Source: Pseudo-nitzschia pungens (lineage: Eukaryota; Bacillariophyta; Bacillariophyceae; Bacillariales; Bacillariaceae). Taken from it: a stretch of DNA of 64,000 nucleotides. Positions 23,948 through 34,955 of this stretch are shown one piece after another. A program made the translations under genes and the position numbers. Where the stretch lies: NCBI GenBank assembly GCA_037355855.1, contig CM074766.1:682001-746000 (forward strand), in the 5' to 3' direction. Every line of letters starts with the position of its first letter. The stretch's first letter is position 1. The notes under the pieces are model-generated. The model worked only from the letters and a program-made list of their open reading frames with translations, did no database searches and was not told the origin of the DNA.

Positions 23948-24048
23948 TTGGCACGTGTCTCACCCTAAGTATTGAATATTCCAGTATTGAATATTCCTCG
24001 GCGCGCGCGCCTCGGAATATTCAATACTTAGGGTTCGACACATGCCAA
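23948..24048. repeat. Second fold-back palindrome (35-bp arms) with CG-alternating centre
   Basis: Left arm 23948-23982 and right arm 24014-24048 are reverse complements except for a few bases near CTCA/TTCGA. The inner word AGTATTGAATATTCC is repeated in the left part, and the centre is an alternating GCGCGCGCGC run. It lies 17 bp from the preceding palindrome. Confidence 0.88.
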
Positions 24049-25002
24049 CCAAAACAGGAGGTCGGTATATTACTTACAGTAACCTTACTCGTACGTAACA
24101 AAATTTCTTCTTCTCATCCGTTCCGGTAGTAATGGCACTGATGCTATGCACGGACGGCAAACAAATTCATTTTGTTGCTAAAATTACTTTCCTGAGTGGT
24201 AAGGTTACGGTAACCTTACGAATGTAGTCAAAATATTGGTGCATGAAGCAATGAGCCTCTGTTTCCGTTTGCCACTATTTCTGTTGTTCTTGTTGCCCCT
24301 CCCCTGATATTCTTGTTACTTTGGCTGATTCTTTCATGGTAGTAACATGATGAGATGAAAATAATATTATCATGCGTTCGAGCATCAGTACTGTAGCCCG
24401 TACATGATACTTAACCTTGTATGCTACTAGTACTACTAGTACAGTAACGACGTTATGCTAGTAGGGGTGCTACGGCTACTAGGTATCCGGTACTAGTACT
24501 AGTAGTACAGATCCTACAAAAGGACCCAGCACACTAGCGGATATCATCCCATAGCACTTTGTTGTAAGCCTGCTGCTAAGCCTGCTGCTTAGCACACAGC
24601 CTAGCACCTTGTAGACAGTTACTGGATGCTCAGACAAGAGAAGCATATCTCACCAGTCAGCAACCACCACCAACAATTCGACGCCATTATCTCACTCCAA
24701 AGAAAGAGAGAACAACCAAATCAACAAAGAATGAACAACTCTATCTGGGATGATCATAGCAGATTAAACAAGGATGCATCTTCCAGATGAGGGCTACCGC
24801 AGGCAATACCTATTGTTGCTTGATATTCGTGGTAAAAGAACAAGGATTCAATGCAAATGAATTAAACATCTAAAAAATAATTATGAAAAATTTATTCCAT
24901 ACAGTGAAAGTGGTTGATACTTCGTGTGGCCTGACTAGTACACATGCTAACTCAATCAAATATTTGGGCCAACTATATATCATTCGTTCGACATTTCATC
25001 AT
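24049..25002. other. Intergenic spacer
   Basis: No gene recognised. GTAAGGTTAC words and their complements occur at about 24078 and 24200-24218. A short inverted cluster, TACTAGTACTAGTA, lies near 24425-24505. The segment 24560-24625 has repeated GCTGCT(A/T)AGC steps. The remainder is AT-rich. Confidence 0.45.
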
Positions 25003-27906
25003 TCACTCCGGTGCCTCTTGTTGAAGTCTCGCGGTATTTTCCTTCTGTTGATTGTATCTCCTCATACGAGCGAGGGCGCGTTTTCTCATAATTTGGTGAT
25101 CAAGGGATTTTGTGACGAGTTTCACAGGATTCATCGATATGTTATTGCTCCGCAGTTTCTCGTCGACGGCATTGACCTGGCTACTCTCATTGCTGCTCAT
25201 ACTGCAGCGACTGTTGTTGCTATTACTCCTTTTCCTAGTACTGTGCTCGTAAGGAATCGTTATTTCCCCTACCTTCTCTCTTAAATTCTCACTTACGCTT
25301 TTTGTTTGAATCATGGAGTCGTTTCGAACGACTGGTGTTCGCCTAGGTGGCCACTGTCGGCGTCGTTCACTAACATTGTTTGAAGTCGGAACGTGACGCT
25401 TACCACCATATAGAACAGACGAAAAAGTTTTCGATACTCGAGATACTTTTTCTTCGTTTTCTTCGTTTTCTTCGTTTCCTTTGTTTCCATCATTTGCTTC
25501 CACTGCTATTGCACTCTCCTCCCGATTTTGCTCAATCTCGTGATCTGCCGCTTCTCTTGTGTTCGAAGGATGGCATCTTGGTGAATCAAAAATTTTCTCC
25601 TCCTCACTTTGAATGTGAAGTTCATCTTTTTCTTTCTTTTGCTCTTGGTTTTGTTCTTCTCGCTTCCCTTCCTCTACATCTCGACCATCCTCCTCCTCTT
25701 GTTCTTCCTCTTCTTCCATCTGCTCTTCTGCTTTCTCTTGCTCTCTTTCAGTCTCTTCCTCTTCTTCATATTCATTTTGACTCCTTTCATCCTCTTGGTC
25801 TGTCGTCGTGGTACTCAAGTCAGGCATTATCATCATTGGCGGTCGAACATGTTTTTCCGTTGTGGATTCAACAAAATCAAAAAGCGCATCCTTGTCGTTG
25901 GTTTCGTCTTGAGTGATAAAGGAAAAGAGGCTATCCGCCGAGTAGAGATGGTCGTACACGGAACAAAACTTGAAGGTCTCTGGTGTAAAATTAATGTGAC
26001 GCTTGTCGTCTTCCTTGTATTCCTCCTCCTCATCTTCTTTTAGCAAGCTTTCTGCCACAGAATGTGTGCGACTCGCAGCAATCATGTCTTTTTTCTCCGA
26101 TATATTGGATTGTCCTGAACTTTCATCATCATCATCATCATCGTTGTCGTTGTCATCTTCATCTTCGTCTTCGTCTTCGTCTTCGTCTTCGTCTTCGTCT
26201 TCCTCCTCTTCGTAAGAATTCTCTTCTACTTCTGAAGATCTCGTGTGCAGCGTGTCCCTGATGCATTCTTCTACATCTTCCCGGTCGACCAAGCTGTCTT
26301 TCTTCCCAAGAGTAGATCTCGTGTGATTCGTGAAACTCTCGCCCTCGTCATAGATACTCATGCTGTAGTCGCTCTCTTCAAAACTAGCCGTACTATCGTC
26401 TACAAAACTCTCCTCGGACGCATCCTCGTAGCGTTGCTCGTACGACGAGAAGCTGCTTTCAGATACAGCACTGCTATAATAATCGGATTCGTCCACAAAG
26501 TCCGTTTTCTCTGTATATTCGAGGTCGTCATCACTTCTTTCATTGACGTCGTATCTTATGATATCTCGTAATACCTCTTCTGGATCCACAGAATCCTCTT
26601 CTTCTTCTTCGTCATTCCTATCATCTTCGTCTCTTATGATCTCCCGCAGTACCTCTTGCGGATCCAAAAACTCATCTTCATCTTCATCTTCGTCTTCATA
26701 CATTGACTCAGCGATGGTCAGCAACTCCGATTGCTCTTTGATTTGTTTCAACCGATGACTCGTCGTATACTTGTTGCGAGCACTCTTGACGAGCGATTGT
26801 ACGGATTCCAATCGTGTGGGATTGCTTGGTGTGGTCTCTTGCTTCTCCTTGTTATGCAAAACGTCGTTGATGTAATTTTGATAATCATCTTCACCTGTGT
26901 TTTCACTCTCTCCATCGCTCCAATCTTCACTGTCGTCGCTAGAGATCAGACTGCTGTAACGATCACGTTGTTTACGATTCAATTGGTGACCACCGAATTT
27001 TTTACGATCGACTTCATCACGATTTAATGGTTTTTCGCGAGGGGATTTATCGTCTTGCATTTTCATACTCTTACCAGCTGGTTCCATCTTCCCGGAATCA
27101 TCCTTGTCGCAAATATCGTCATCTCGCGCGTCTTGACCCGATGCTGGTTCAACCGGGATAACTGTTTTTTCTGTAGAGGGTAAACTCGATGGGAGAAATG
27201 TCTCTCTTATAGACGGTAAATGCAATGGAACAAGAGTCTCCTTGATGGACGGTAGACCCAACGGAGCTCCACTTGGGGAGAGTAGATCTGGGGGGGGCAA
27301 TGGAGTTGTCACAATTTTCTGGGTTCTCGGTCGCGCTGCTCCGATGAAATCCAAAAACTCCCTGGCTTTTTCTCTATTGTCGTACGATTTGCTTCGGATG
27401 AAAATCGAGTCATCGTCTTCATCGTAAGATTCGCCATCACGAATCAATCTTTCATTGGCAGCACTATCGATGACCCCGGGAAAGGCCACCTCGTTGATCA
27501 AGTCAAACACTTCACTAACGGCGTCACCGAATGCCGCTACCGTTTCTGTACCGTCGCTACACGCAGCGCGACAGTCACTGCGACCATTTATTTCACTGTC
27601 TCCCCAGTGCTCGTATTCAAACTTTCCTGCATCGGATTCAGCAGTGACGGAATTGCTTTCGTCGACGAATGGGTCCCAATCAACTACCTCGGGTTTCGTT
27701 GCACTGGCTTGGGGAGTTTGAATTTCCTCTTCCAATCTGCGTTTTGGCTCTCCCGCAGTAGGCCCTTCGGTAGGCTGGCTTGCTTTGACTTTGCGAGCTC
27801 TTTTTGTCTCCTCCACATGGGATTTTGGCTCTTCAGGAGTAAGCACTTGTGTGGTTCTTGACTGAGAGTATGGTGATCGCATCTTGGTATTCGGAATAAA
27901 CAACAA
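25003..27906 (-). CDS. Very acidic, mostly disordered protein of unknown function (967 aa)
   Basis: A single uninterrupted 967-codon frame with no stop through long GAA/GAT/GAC runs. Composition is dominated by Glu, Asp, Ser and Lys. Visible internal repeats: LPSIKET, LPSIRETF and LPSTEKT near residue 230; and DPQEVLREIIRDE, DPEEVLRDIIRYD and a weaker DREDVEECIRDTL between about residues 415 and 540. A pure Asp/Glu tract (EEDEDEDEDEDEDED) follows. The C terminus is basic and helical (MRKRALARMRRYNQQ). No signal peptide, membrane segment or catalytic motif is seen. It could be a scaffold, nuclear or mineral-interacting protein, but the sequence does not decide. Start chosen as the first ATG of the frame; an upstream exon is not excluded. 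Confidence 0.7.
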   Translation of the reverse strand: MLFIPNTKMRSPYSQSRTTQVLTPEEPKSHVEETKRARKVKASQPTEGPTAGEPKRRLEEEIQTPQASATKPEVVDWDPFVDESNSVTAESDAGKFEYEHWGDSEINGRSDCRAACSDGTETVAAFGDAVSEVFDLINEVAFPGVIDSAANERLIRDGESYDEDDDSIFIRSKSYDNREKAREFLDFIGAARPRTQKIVTTPLPPPDLLSPSGAPLGLPSIKETLVPLHLPSIRETFLPSSLPSTEKTVIPVEPASGQDARDDDICDKDDSGKMEPAGKSMKMQDDKSPREKPLNRDEVDRKKFGGHQLNRKQRDRYSSLISSDDSEDWSDGESENTGEDDYQNYINDVLHNKEKQETTPSNPTRLESVQSLVKSARNKYTTSHRLKQIKEQSELLTIAESMYEDEDEDEDEFLDPQEVLREIIRDEDDRNDEEEEEDSVDPEEVLRDIIRYDVNERSDDDLEYTEKTDFVDESDYYSSAVSESSFSSYEQRYEDASEESFVDDSTASFEESDYSMSIYDEGESFTNHTRSTLGKKDSLVDREDVEECIRDTLHTRSSEVEENSYEEEEDEDEDEDEDEDEDEDDNDNDDDDDDESSGQSNISEKKDMIAASRTHSVAESLLKEDEEEEYKEDDKRHINFTPETFKFCSVYDHLYSADSLFSFITQDETNDKDALFDFVESTTEKHVRPPMMIMPDLSTTTTDQEDERSQNEYEEEEETEREQEKAEEQMEEEEEQEEEDGRDVEEGKREEQNQEQKKEKDELHIQSEEEKIFDSPRCHPSNTREAADHEIEQNREESAIAVEANDGNKGNEENEENEEKVSRVSKTFSSVLYGGKRHVPTSNNVSERRRQWPPRRTPVVRNDSMIQTKSVSENLREKVGEITIPYEHSTRKRSNSNNSRCSMSSNESSQVNAVDEKLRSNNISMNPVKLVTKSLDHQIMRKRALARMRRYNQQKENTARLQQEAPE

Positions 27907-29342
27907 CGGGTACGTGGAGAGCGTTTCCCTGTTATTTCTACGTATTAAAGCTGCATTACAGCATCGAATGCGACATGAGGTACAGCAAATCGACTGATTG
28001 TGAGAAATGGTGTGAAAGAGAAGGTTTCAGCACTTGATGGAGTTTAGCCAACGACGATCCATACCATGGACAACTATACATTCTATGATGAGTGCGCAAA
28101 AGATCCGTTGCGGAAGAATCTGTATCATAGCTCGACACGGCAATTAGAAAGTGACAATATTACAGGACTGGTGGGGCTGGATTTTCTGGCGGTCCCAACT
28201 ACTCAACGGTAACTCATATGTATTCAGTTTGCATTTTAAATGCACAAAAGAGTTTAGTCACAACGGATGTGACATCTCATGGAACGTTCTTCCTGCGAAA
28301 ATTATGAGTACAAGGCAATCGCCAAATTGAAACAAATGTCTAAAAATGGGATGTTATCGATACGACAGGCCGTTAACTGTCCTTGTACGTTGACCCAACG
28401 GAAGGAAGACGGAAAACGAATCCACGACTGGGAAACAAAAACAATCAGTCATGTTCAAGTCGCGGTTTACGTATTCTGAAAATAAGATCGAAGGACTCGT
28501 ACCTCGTACACACAGTTACGGGTATACTCGTAGAAAAAAAAATAACCAAAATCCGATTCATTTGACAAACCCCTAACCCTACCTTACATATTTGGTTCAT
28601 ATTTACATACGCACATACAACTGCGCGAAAAGAAAAGAAATACGAAGTACTAATTTTCTACTGGGTTCACAGTAACTTACAAAATACAAAACACAAGCAG
28701 CAGCAGCAACAATACCCGGTAGAATTAACAAGACAGCAACGTCGATTTCCCGACAAGGTTGTTGTCCTCACACCTTTAGTTAACTCCGATTTGAATACCT
28801 TGATACTTACATCCTGCTCCTTGAGCAGCTCTCTGTAGAACTACAAGCCTAAGATCTGAGCCAAGTGGTAGTTAGAATAGATCTGGTTGAGCCATCGATC
28901 GGCCGTAGTGGTGAATCCGAGACTATCGACAGAACAGACCGGCACCTCAACCGGTTTGCTTGCTCTTGCTGTATATCTCCAAGCTTGCCTTTGGACCTAT
29001 CAGCTTAAACCAGTTTCAGCTACATTTTAACATATTTTGAATTACTGTACACGTACTTCATTATAAAAAAATACTACGAGTAAGGTTACCTATTACATAA
29101 TATGCTCACAGTCACGGTACCTGGACGGCTAATTAAGCTGATCTGACAATCTGACAACATGATACGCATCTTGTTGAATATTCTAGGTACTACGGTAAGT
29201 AAAGGGTATCAGCAAGCATTTCATTTTGGACTTTTAATTGTACAGTTAAATACATATTGTTCTCTTGCGTTTCGAACCCCAGAGTATACTCATATTCTCA
29301 AGAGCTTTTACCTCAAAATCAAGACAATGGTTTCCTGCAAGG
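27907..29342. other. Intergenic region
   Basis: Lies upstream of the acidic-protein gene and downstream of the next minus-strand gene. No coding or RNA gene recognised. One CCCTAACCCTA stretch at about 28568 resembles telomere repeat, but only two units are present. A CAG run lies near 28696. Confidence 0.45.
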
Positions 29343-31217
29343 TTAAAATTCTCCCATAGTAGATTGTCTTCTATTATTTGTCCTTCCTTCACCATCATTC
29401 TCTTTCGATTGGTCAGCAAGTCTTTCCGTCGATAGATCATGAACAACGTGATCCTTCGTTTTCGAGTCTTTCTTCTTGTCTCTCCTCTCGGAACGGGAAA
29501 GACTTCTCCCCTTAAACAAATGCTTTTTTTTCCCTTTGGCCGCCAAGTGTGCATTACCTTGTTTCTTTGGAAGACTCCAACCCCAACGACCATGATCGTT
29601 AGAGGGGTTCTTTTTACCTGGCTTTAAATTTATTCGTTTGAATATATTGTCAAGATTTAAGCGGGCGGAAGCTTTCTCTTGAATGACATGTCCATTGTTC
29701 CCGACTTCAATCCCTTCCTCGTCTTCGGTGAAGATCATGGATAATCCCGACGAATCAATGAAGTCCAGAAACGATGATGTATCCGTCAGTGTCTCATCAG
29801 GTGCAGCACTGGGTAACGAAGCTTTGTGTTTGGTAACGGTTCCGTTCTCAAATATCCCCGTTGCTCCGGTGCAGAGAAAAGAAGAGAGTTTTTCGGGATC
29901 CGTAAGGAAGTAAATAATATTCCTGAGTTCGTCCGTCATATATTGTGCAACTTCGTTCGATGATGGAATGGGCTTGTTCTGTACAACATTTTGAAAACTT
30001 TCGTACAGCGCACGTGAAATTTGATCTCTCTTGCGTAAGATATCCTTAATAATTTTCAGTGGTTCACAGCTTGCCACTTTGCCGAAGTAGTCGTACAGAG
30101 CGGTGGAAACCTCAAATTCTTCTTTTGAGACCACGTCGTATGAAAAGGTCGGCGGAACAAGCGGTTTCTCGCTCTTTGCTCTTGCAGATGCCGTGAGTGT
30201 TGTCAGCTCGTTCACAGTGGTATCCGTTGCAATTGTTTCTGGTTTGCAACCCTGTTCAAGAAGGCTTGATAGTTCATTGCTTCCCGAAACGATGTCGTTT
30301 ACACAAGAAATAACCATAGCTTTAGTCGTCTCCCCAATCGAAAACTCTGTATTCAAGAGGACGTCACAAAGCTTTTTGCTTCTTGCGACAACATTTTCCG
30401 CGAGAGCAAGCGCGACTTTTTGCATTGGTAGAGTCAATAAACCGTTTTCTTTCATAAATTCGACTATGTACCGATTGCTGGAAACAAGAGTGCCCGCAAG
30501 GAGGAGAACGTTGTTGTCAAACTTTGTGGCAGGAGAACGCATCAAATTTTCAACAACTTCATTTTCGTTGAGTTGCTTGTTTGCCAAGGCCAGCGCTGAT
30601 GTGTGTATGCCCTCGTCAACGTCAGATTTTTCTCTCTCGTCGGACTCTCTATTCTGTTCATGGAAATTTTGGTCCGACTCAATCTTGTTAGGAACATCGT
30701 CATCTCTCAAGTCAGCCGTTGCGTCGGTCGACCTATCGAGCACATTGTCTCCCTCGGGATCTCGTTCTTCGCAAATAGGTTGGTCGAGGTTCTGGAATCT
30801 GGCCTCGGCAGCCAGAACTTTCAACTCCAGCAGCAGTTGCTCTTCAAGTTCCTTCCTTTGGTCGATTATGTACTTGTCTGCTGTCGTCGAATTCGTGCTG
30901 ACACTTTCATCCTGATCCTCTGAAGTTTGGGGAGTGGCTTCTGTAGATACTTCCGTCGACACCTTACGACCTAAAGATGTGTCGTGAACGGCCGCCGAAG
31001 TAACGTCGTGTTGGTCTTTCATGAAGGTATCTGCTACTTTACCTCTTGACGTTATCGAAGCACAGGTATTGATGGCACGCGCAATCCTGTCTTTCACTTG
31101 TCTGTTTGATCTTATTGAACTGCATGAGTTTATGACTCGAACAAATGGTCTTTTTGGCTCGACTTTCCGTACGCAAGAATGGTCGACGCTGCCAATAGAT
31201 TTCCGAATCACTTTCAT
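29343..31217 (-). CDS. Unknown protein with helical core and charged ends (624 aa)
   Basis: One open frame of 624 codons starting at the first ATG. The N terminus has a short duplicated segment (RVINSCSSI..NRQVKDR, then RAINTCASI..RGKV). Residues about 115-140 form a Glu/Leu-rich amphipathic helix (RKELEEQLLLELKVLAAEA). Residues about 210-470 look folded and mainly helical, with LAGTLVSSNRYIVEFMKENG and LRNIIYFLTDPEKLSSFL. The C-terminal 110 residues are very basic (KGKKKHLFKGRSLSRSERR). No known domain is recognised. It is divergent from the next gene across a 531-bp shared upstream region, which may mean co-regulation. Confidence 0.7.
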   Translation of the reverse strand: MKVIRKSIGSVDHSCVRKVEPKRPFVRVINSCSSIRSNRQVKDRIARAINTCASITSRGKVADTFMKDQHDVTSAAVHDTSLGRKVSTEVSTEATPQTSEDQDESVSTNSTTADKYIIDQRKELEEQLLLELKVLAAEARFQNLDQPICEERDPEGDNVLDRSTDATADLRDDDVPNKIESDQNFHEQNRESDEREKSDVDEGIHTSALALANKQLNENEVVENLMRSPATKFDNNVLLLAGTLVSSNRYIVEFMKENGLLTLPMQKVALALAENVVARSKKLCDVLLNTEFSIGETTKAMVISCVNDIVSGSNELSSLLEQGCKPETIATDTTVNELTTLTASARAKSEKPLVPPTFSYDVVSKEEFEVSTALYDYFGKVASCEPLKIIKDILRKRDQISRALYESFQNVVQNKPIPSSNEVAQYMTDELRNIIYFLTDPEKLSSFLCTGATGIFENGTVTKHKASLPSAAPDETLTDTSSFLDFIDSSGLSMIFTEDEEGIEVGNNGHVIQEKASARLNLDNIFKRINLKPGKKNPSNDHGRWGWSLPKKQGNAHLAAKGKKKHLFKGRSLSRSERRDKKKDSKTKDHVVHDLSTERLADQSKENDGEGRTNNRRQSTMGEF

Positions 31218-31748
31218 TGTGTCCTTGTCTTTTTCTGTGATTCATAAATAAAAATAATCACCCAATCGGTTCGGTGAAGGCTGATGACATTCCCTGATCA
31301 CTAATCGACAGTTGTGAGAAGGGTGGAACTTTCTTTCATTTGGATCTAGCTCGCCATCTTCTATCAAACCGTGACGGAGAAAATTCCAATGAAATGTGTC
31401 CGCGGAATATCAATGATAAAAACTAAAAAGTTTGGATCGTCGAAATCAGTTATAAGTTTCAACGCCTGCCGACTTTAAACGCGGATCGCCTATCAGAAAT
31501 TAGGCATATCAGAAAATGTCTCGAACTTCGCTAAATTTCTTCGAATTCGCGCGAGGGGAGCCAATTTCGAGAAAGCGGGTTGTGTATCACTTTGCTAGAG
31601 GTGAGTTTTGGGTCAGAAGTTTGCATTCTGCCGCCGCTATCAAGAGCAAAACTACTAACAACGCTCACCCACGACACACCACATTTTTGTCATCATATGT
31701 ATCTTTGTCTTTGGCTGAGCTTCGTCGGAAACGCACGATACACCAACG
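31218..31748. promoter_or_regulatory. Divergent intergenic region between two unknown genes
   Basis: This 531-bp stretch separates the start codons of the minus-strand 624-residue gene and the plus-strand 1068-residue gene and must hold both promoters. No canonical TATA box stands out. Short open frames within it (for example 31516-31752) do not look like proteins. Confidence 0.5.
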
Positions 31749-34700
31749 ATGACGAAGATCACGTATCTAGAACGTTCGAGGGAAAATGATCCCTTTCACA
31801 ATATGTTGGGTATGGCCGAGTATATCTCCAGTGCTATGAAACAGGAGTTCGCTCCCGAAGAAGACGCGGCGTTGGAAGAGAGCCACCTCGACGTACGAGA
31901 TGACAATGGCAGTGATCGAATATTGTTGTTAAAAAATTCTTCGGGAGATCTAGCTTTCAACCCAGGACTGGTTCACAACCTGAATCATCCAGAAGTGGTT
32001 AGCCGGGACAACGATGAAGAAAAAAGAGACATCGTCATGGAACAACCACAAATGAACCAAACATCAACGGTTCAAGTTCCACGTAGAGACAATCCAAATG
32101 GAGCACCGAAGAATGTTTATACAGGCATGTCAAAAAGATTGAAAGACCTCTTGCGAGAAGACAACGACGATAAGGTAACAGATAAGAATTCGTTTGGAAG
32201 AGATCCTCCTCCTCCCTCGAATTCTACATTTAGCAACAAAACATACCCGAAGAACACTGTCTCTTACAGCACGCCTAATGGGTTCGCAATATCAACAAGG
32301 AAAAGCAACGAACCAGAACTTACGTCGAATGTTCAAAGTAAAGCCCAGGTAGTTTCCTCCATGGGAAAGAGATCGCCACAAAAATACTCGGTATCAAAAA
32401 TTAACCAGGCAACGTCTGGACCAGTGCCAAAAGCTGACGACTTTTATGACGAATTGAAGAAATGGCACAAAAATTACGCTCTTCGGGACGTTGAGAAGCC
32501 GCGTCAAATTACCATCTACACACCTAATCTACCCCGAGTTGATACTGCAAAGGAAGAAATCGAAGCCGTTGAAGTCGAGGCAGAGTATAGCGATCAGCTC
32601 GAGACAAGCGAACACAACAGACAATCCAAAGAGAAGAAAAAGTTTTGGGGTCGAATAAAAGGAAAATCTGACAATGCCAATTCTAACGACAGCGGCGAAG
32701 GTAATGAGCAGGCGATCGAGCTAACCCAAAACAATTCGGTCAACAAACGAATTCAAAAGAAAGCATTGAAATTAAAAGCCAAAAAGGCGGAGATGAAGAA
32801 AGCCAAGAAACTCCAGAAAGAGGAGAAAAAAGGAACCTTGAAAGATAAGAAAGAAACGGACATAGCAATGAGTAAATCAAATACTAACAGCGATGTCGAC
32901 TGCACGAAGCAAAATGACGAAAGTGCAGTAAAAGATAATGGGGATCCAGTACATGTAGAAGATATTGCAAAGAAGAAGAAGAAGAAGAAGACATGGTCTT
33001 TGAAGATCCCGCTCATTTCTAAAAAGAAGGATAAGATTAGCTCTGTTGGAGTCAATACCGAGGATGCAGAGGAAGAGTCTTTGAATTATCCGACACTTGG
33101 GATTGCCCAAACTCCAACGAAAAAGCCGCTCAAGGACGGAAACACACCCTCCTTCGAAACAACTCTGAAAAAGTTCCTCAAACTCGAAGCTGGTATTTTC
33201 GATGACCAACATACTGTGGGTGCAGAAACTGATGAAAAGTTCTCTTCGAACGATGCAGAAGCGATAGAAACTTCGGCAGTGAAGCAAATCAAAGAGCCTA
33301 TCGTGACGAAGACCGCACAGTCAAACAGATGTGCAGTGACCGATGCCAGTGGTGATTGTGGGACTCAACAAATGAATGAGCTCATGCAACAAATTATCAG
33401 TGTGGGGAGGGCCAGACTCAATGCATTAGAGGGTGTTGGTGCTAACACAAAAGAGAAGAAAATCTCTAGCGAAGCCGATTTAACGGCAAAAGGTAATACG
33501 AAAAAGACGGAGACGGACTCTGGGGCAGAGGAATGTGACATGCCTGTGTGTCCGTGCCCAAGTGGAGAACTGCTCGACTACGGTAATACTACGGAAGGGA
33601 GTGAAGCAGAACCCACAAGAGAGCTGAAACAAAGCGAATCGTGGCTTGAGAAGGCATCCAAGATCTTTCATAATCTAACGCAAACGGAAACCACAACCGA
33701 AACCGACAAGCTAGAAGTGACTTTGGAAGAAAACGATTCTGGCATAGAAATGAAGGTCGAGGGCAACGACCCAAGCCCCGGTTCATCATGGGATGCCGTC
33801 GAACCAGAAGAGGAGAAGGTGTACAGCTACCCTTTGAATTCAATTCTCGACGAAGACAATGCAACAGAGAAGGCAAACGAAGATTCCAAGAGTCTGGTGT
33901 TGCCATTAGTGGCACGTACCGAAAGCCTGTTTGACGCCGACAGCGATGACAACATCACGGAAACCGAGTCCGTATCCGTTAAGTCACAGAAAATGTCTCC
34001 GGCTATCTCCGGAAGTACGGATGCTAAAATCCTCTCTGATGATCTGACGACATCGTCTGCAAAATCTAACAGCATTGCGACAAAAGCCTGTGCTGAGGGT
34101 ATGGACGCTTCTCCGCTTTTGTCTGCTGGCACGAAAGAACATCTTCCTAACGAATCGCCAACGCAGACCGATACGGAACATTACACCCAGGCCTCTCGAG
34201 AGAATTTGCTGATCGCAAAAGCGAAGAGCGAAGGAGCTGGTGCTGACTTTGTTGTTTCTTCGACAGCAGCAGCAGCAGCAGCAGCAGCAGCCGCAGCAGC
34301 CGATCAACAGCCGAACGAATCGCCGTCGTGTGTCGATTCAAAATCCAACGGCGTCGAACCATCCGACAACGACGACGAAATAAGCGTTTCAGGGGATCCG
34401 AGCGTCGCCGCAAGCAACTCCGGAAGCCTTTGTGTGAGTGTGCCCCCAACATCTGAATCCAAGTCGTGTGCGGATTCCACGGGCCATACCAGCAAGCAGG
34501 GCAGCATCCGGAACGAATCGGCAACCGGACCAATTGTGCTATCGAACCAGAGCACGAACCAAGGTGCCATCGACAAGAAAGCGAACAAGGGAGGAGCAAA
34601 GGCTAGCATTGGTCTGTTCGGAAAGGCACGGAACCAAAGCGCAAAGAAGGAGATCAGCAAGAAAAACAAGGCAATTGTGACCTCGTTGCTCGTGGGGCTG

Positions 34701-34955
34701 CCTCAGGACGCAGCAACCCACCCACCTGAGTCCACCAAGCGATCAAAACCTGCTGACCAGGCCGCGACGCTCTTTATTAGCTCGCCGAGATCGACCAAGT
34801 CCGGGAAGAAAAAGTCGGAGAACAACACCAAGAAGCAAAGCAATGGAGCACAAGCTGCGACACTGTTTGGGAAGCAGCAAGAAAACAATGCCGAACGCGC
34901 TAAGCGCAAGAAAGAACATGACAAAAAGATGAAATGCGCACCTACTCTGTTTTGA
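31749..34955 (+). CDS. Large Lys/Glu/Ser-rich disordered protein of unknown function (1068 aa)
   Basis: A single open frame of 1068 codons. A basic segment near residues 295-380 (KKFWGRIKGK, then KKALKLKAKKAEMKKAKKLQ) is predicted to be a long helix or coiled coil. Another basic motif, KTWSLKIPLISKKKDK, follows near 417. The middle is acidic and Ser/Thr-rich, with a run of 13 Ala at about residue 840 encoded by a GCA repeat. The C terminus has three related steps: QAATLFISS, QAATLFGKQ and a final CAPTLF. No signal peptide, transmembrane segment or enzyme motif was found. The AATLF repeats could be short binding motifs (inference). Confidence 0.7.
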   Translation: MTKITYLERSRENDPFHNMLGMAEYISSAMKQEFAPEEDAALEESHLDVRDDNGSDRILLLKNSSGDLAFNPGLVHNLNHPEVVSRDNDEEKRDIVMEQPQMNQTSTVQVPRRDNPNGAPKNVYTGMSKRLKDLLREDNDDKVTDKNSFGRDPPPPSNSTFSNKTYPKNTVSYSTPNGFAISTRKSNEPELTSNVQSKAQVVSSMGKRSPQKYSVSKINQATSGPVPKADDFYDELKKWHKNYALRDVEKPRQITIYTPNLPRVDTAKEEIEAVEVEAEYSDQLETSEHNRQSKEKKKFWGRIKGKSDNANSNDSGEGNEQAIELTQNNSVNKRIQKKALKLKAKKAEMKKAKKLQKEEKKGTLKDKKETDIAMSKSNTNSDVDCTKQNDESAVKDNGDPVHVEDIAKKKKKKKTWSLKIPLISKKKDKISSVGVNTEDAEEESLNYPTLGIAQTPTKKPLKDGNTPSFETTLKKFLKLEAGIFDDQHTVGAETDEKFSSNDAEAIETSAVKQIKEPIVTKTAQSNRCAVTDASGDCGTQQMNELMQQIISVGRARLNALEGVGANTKEKKISSEADLTAKGNTKKTETDSGAEECDMPVCPCPSGELLDYGNTTEGSEAEPTRELKQSESWLEKASKIFHNLTQTETTTETDKLEVTLEENDSGIEMKVEGNDPSPGSSWDAVEPEEEKVYSYPLNSILDEDNATEKANEDSKSLVLPLVARTESLFDADSDDNITETESVSVKSQKMSPAISGSTDAKILSDDLTTSSAKSNSIATKACAEGMDASPLLSAGTKEHLPNESPTQTDTEHYTQASRENLLIAKAKSEGAGADFVVSSTAAAAAAAAAAAADQQPNESPSCVDSKSNGVEPSDNDDEISVSGDPSVAASNSGSLCVSVPPTSESKSCADSTGHTSKQGSIRNESATGPIVLSNQSTNQGAIDKKANKGGAKASIGLFGKARNQSAKKEISKKNKAIVTSLLVGLPQDAATHPPESTKRSKPADQAATLFISSPRSTKSGKKKSENNTKKQSNGAQAATLFGKQQENNAERAKRKKEHDKKMKCAPTLF

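Noticed and set aside
28565..28585. CCCTAACCCTA stretch resembling telomere repeat
   Set aside because: Only about two imperfect units, expected by chance in AT-rich spacer.
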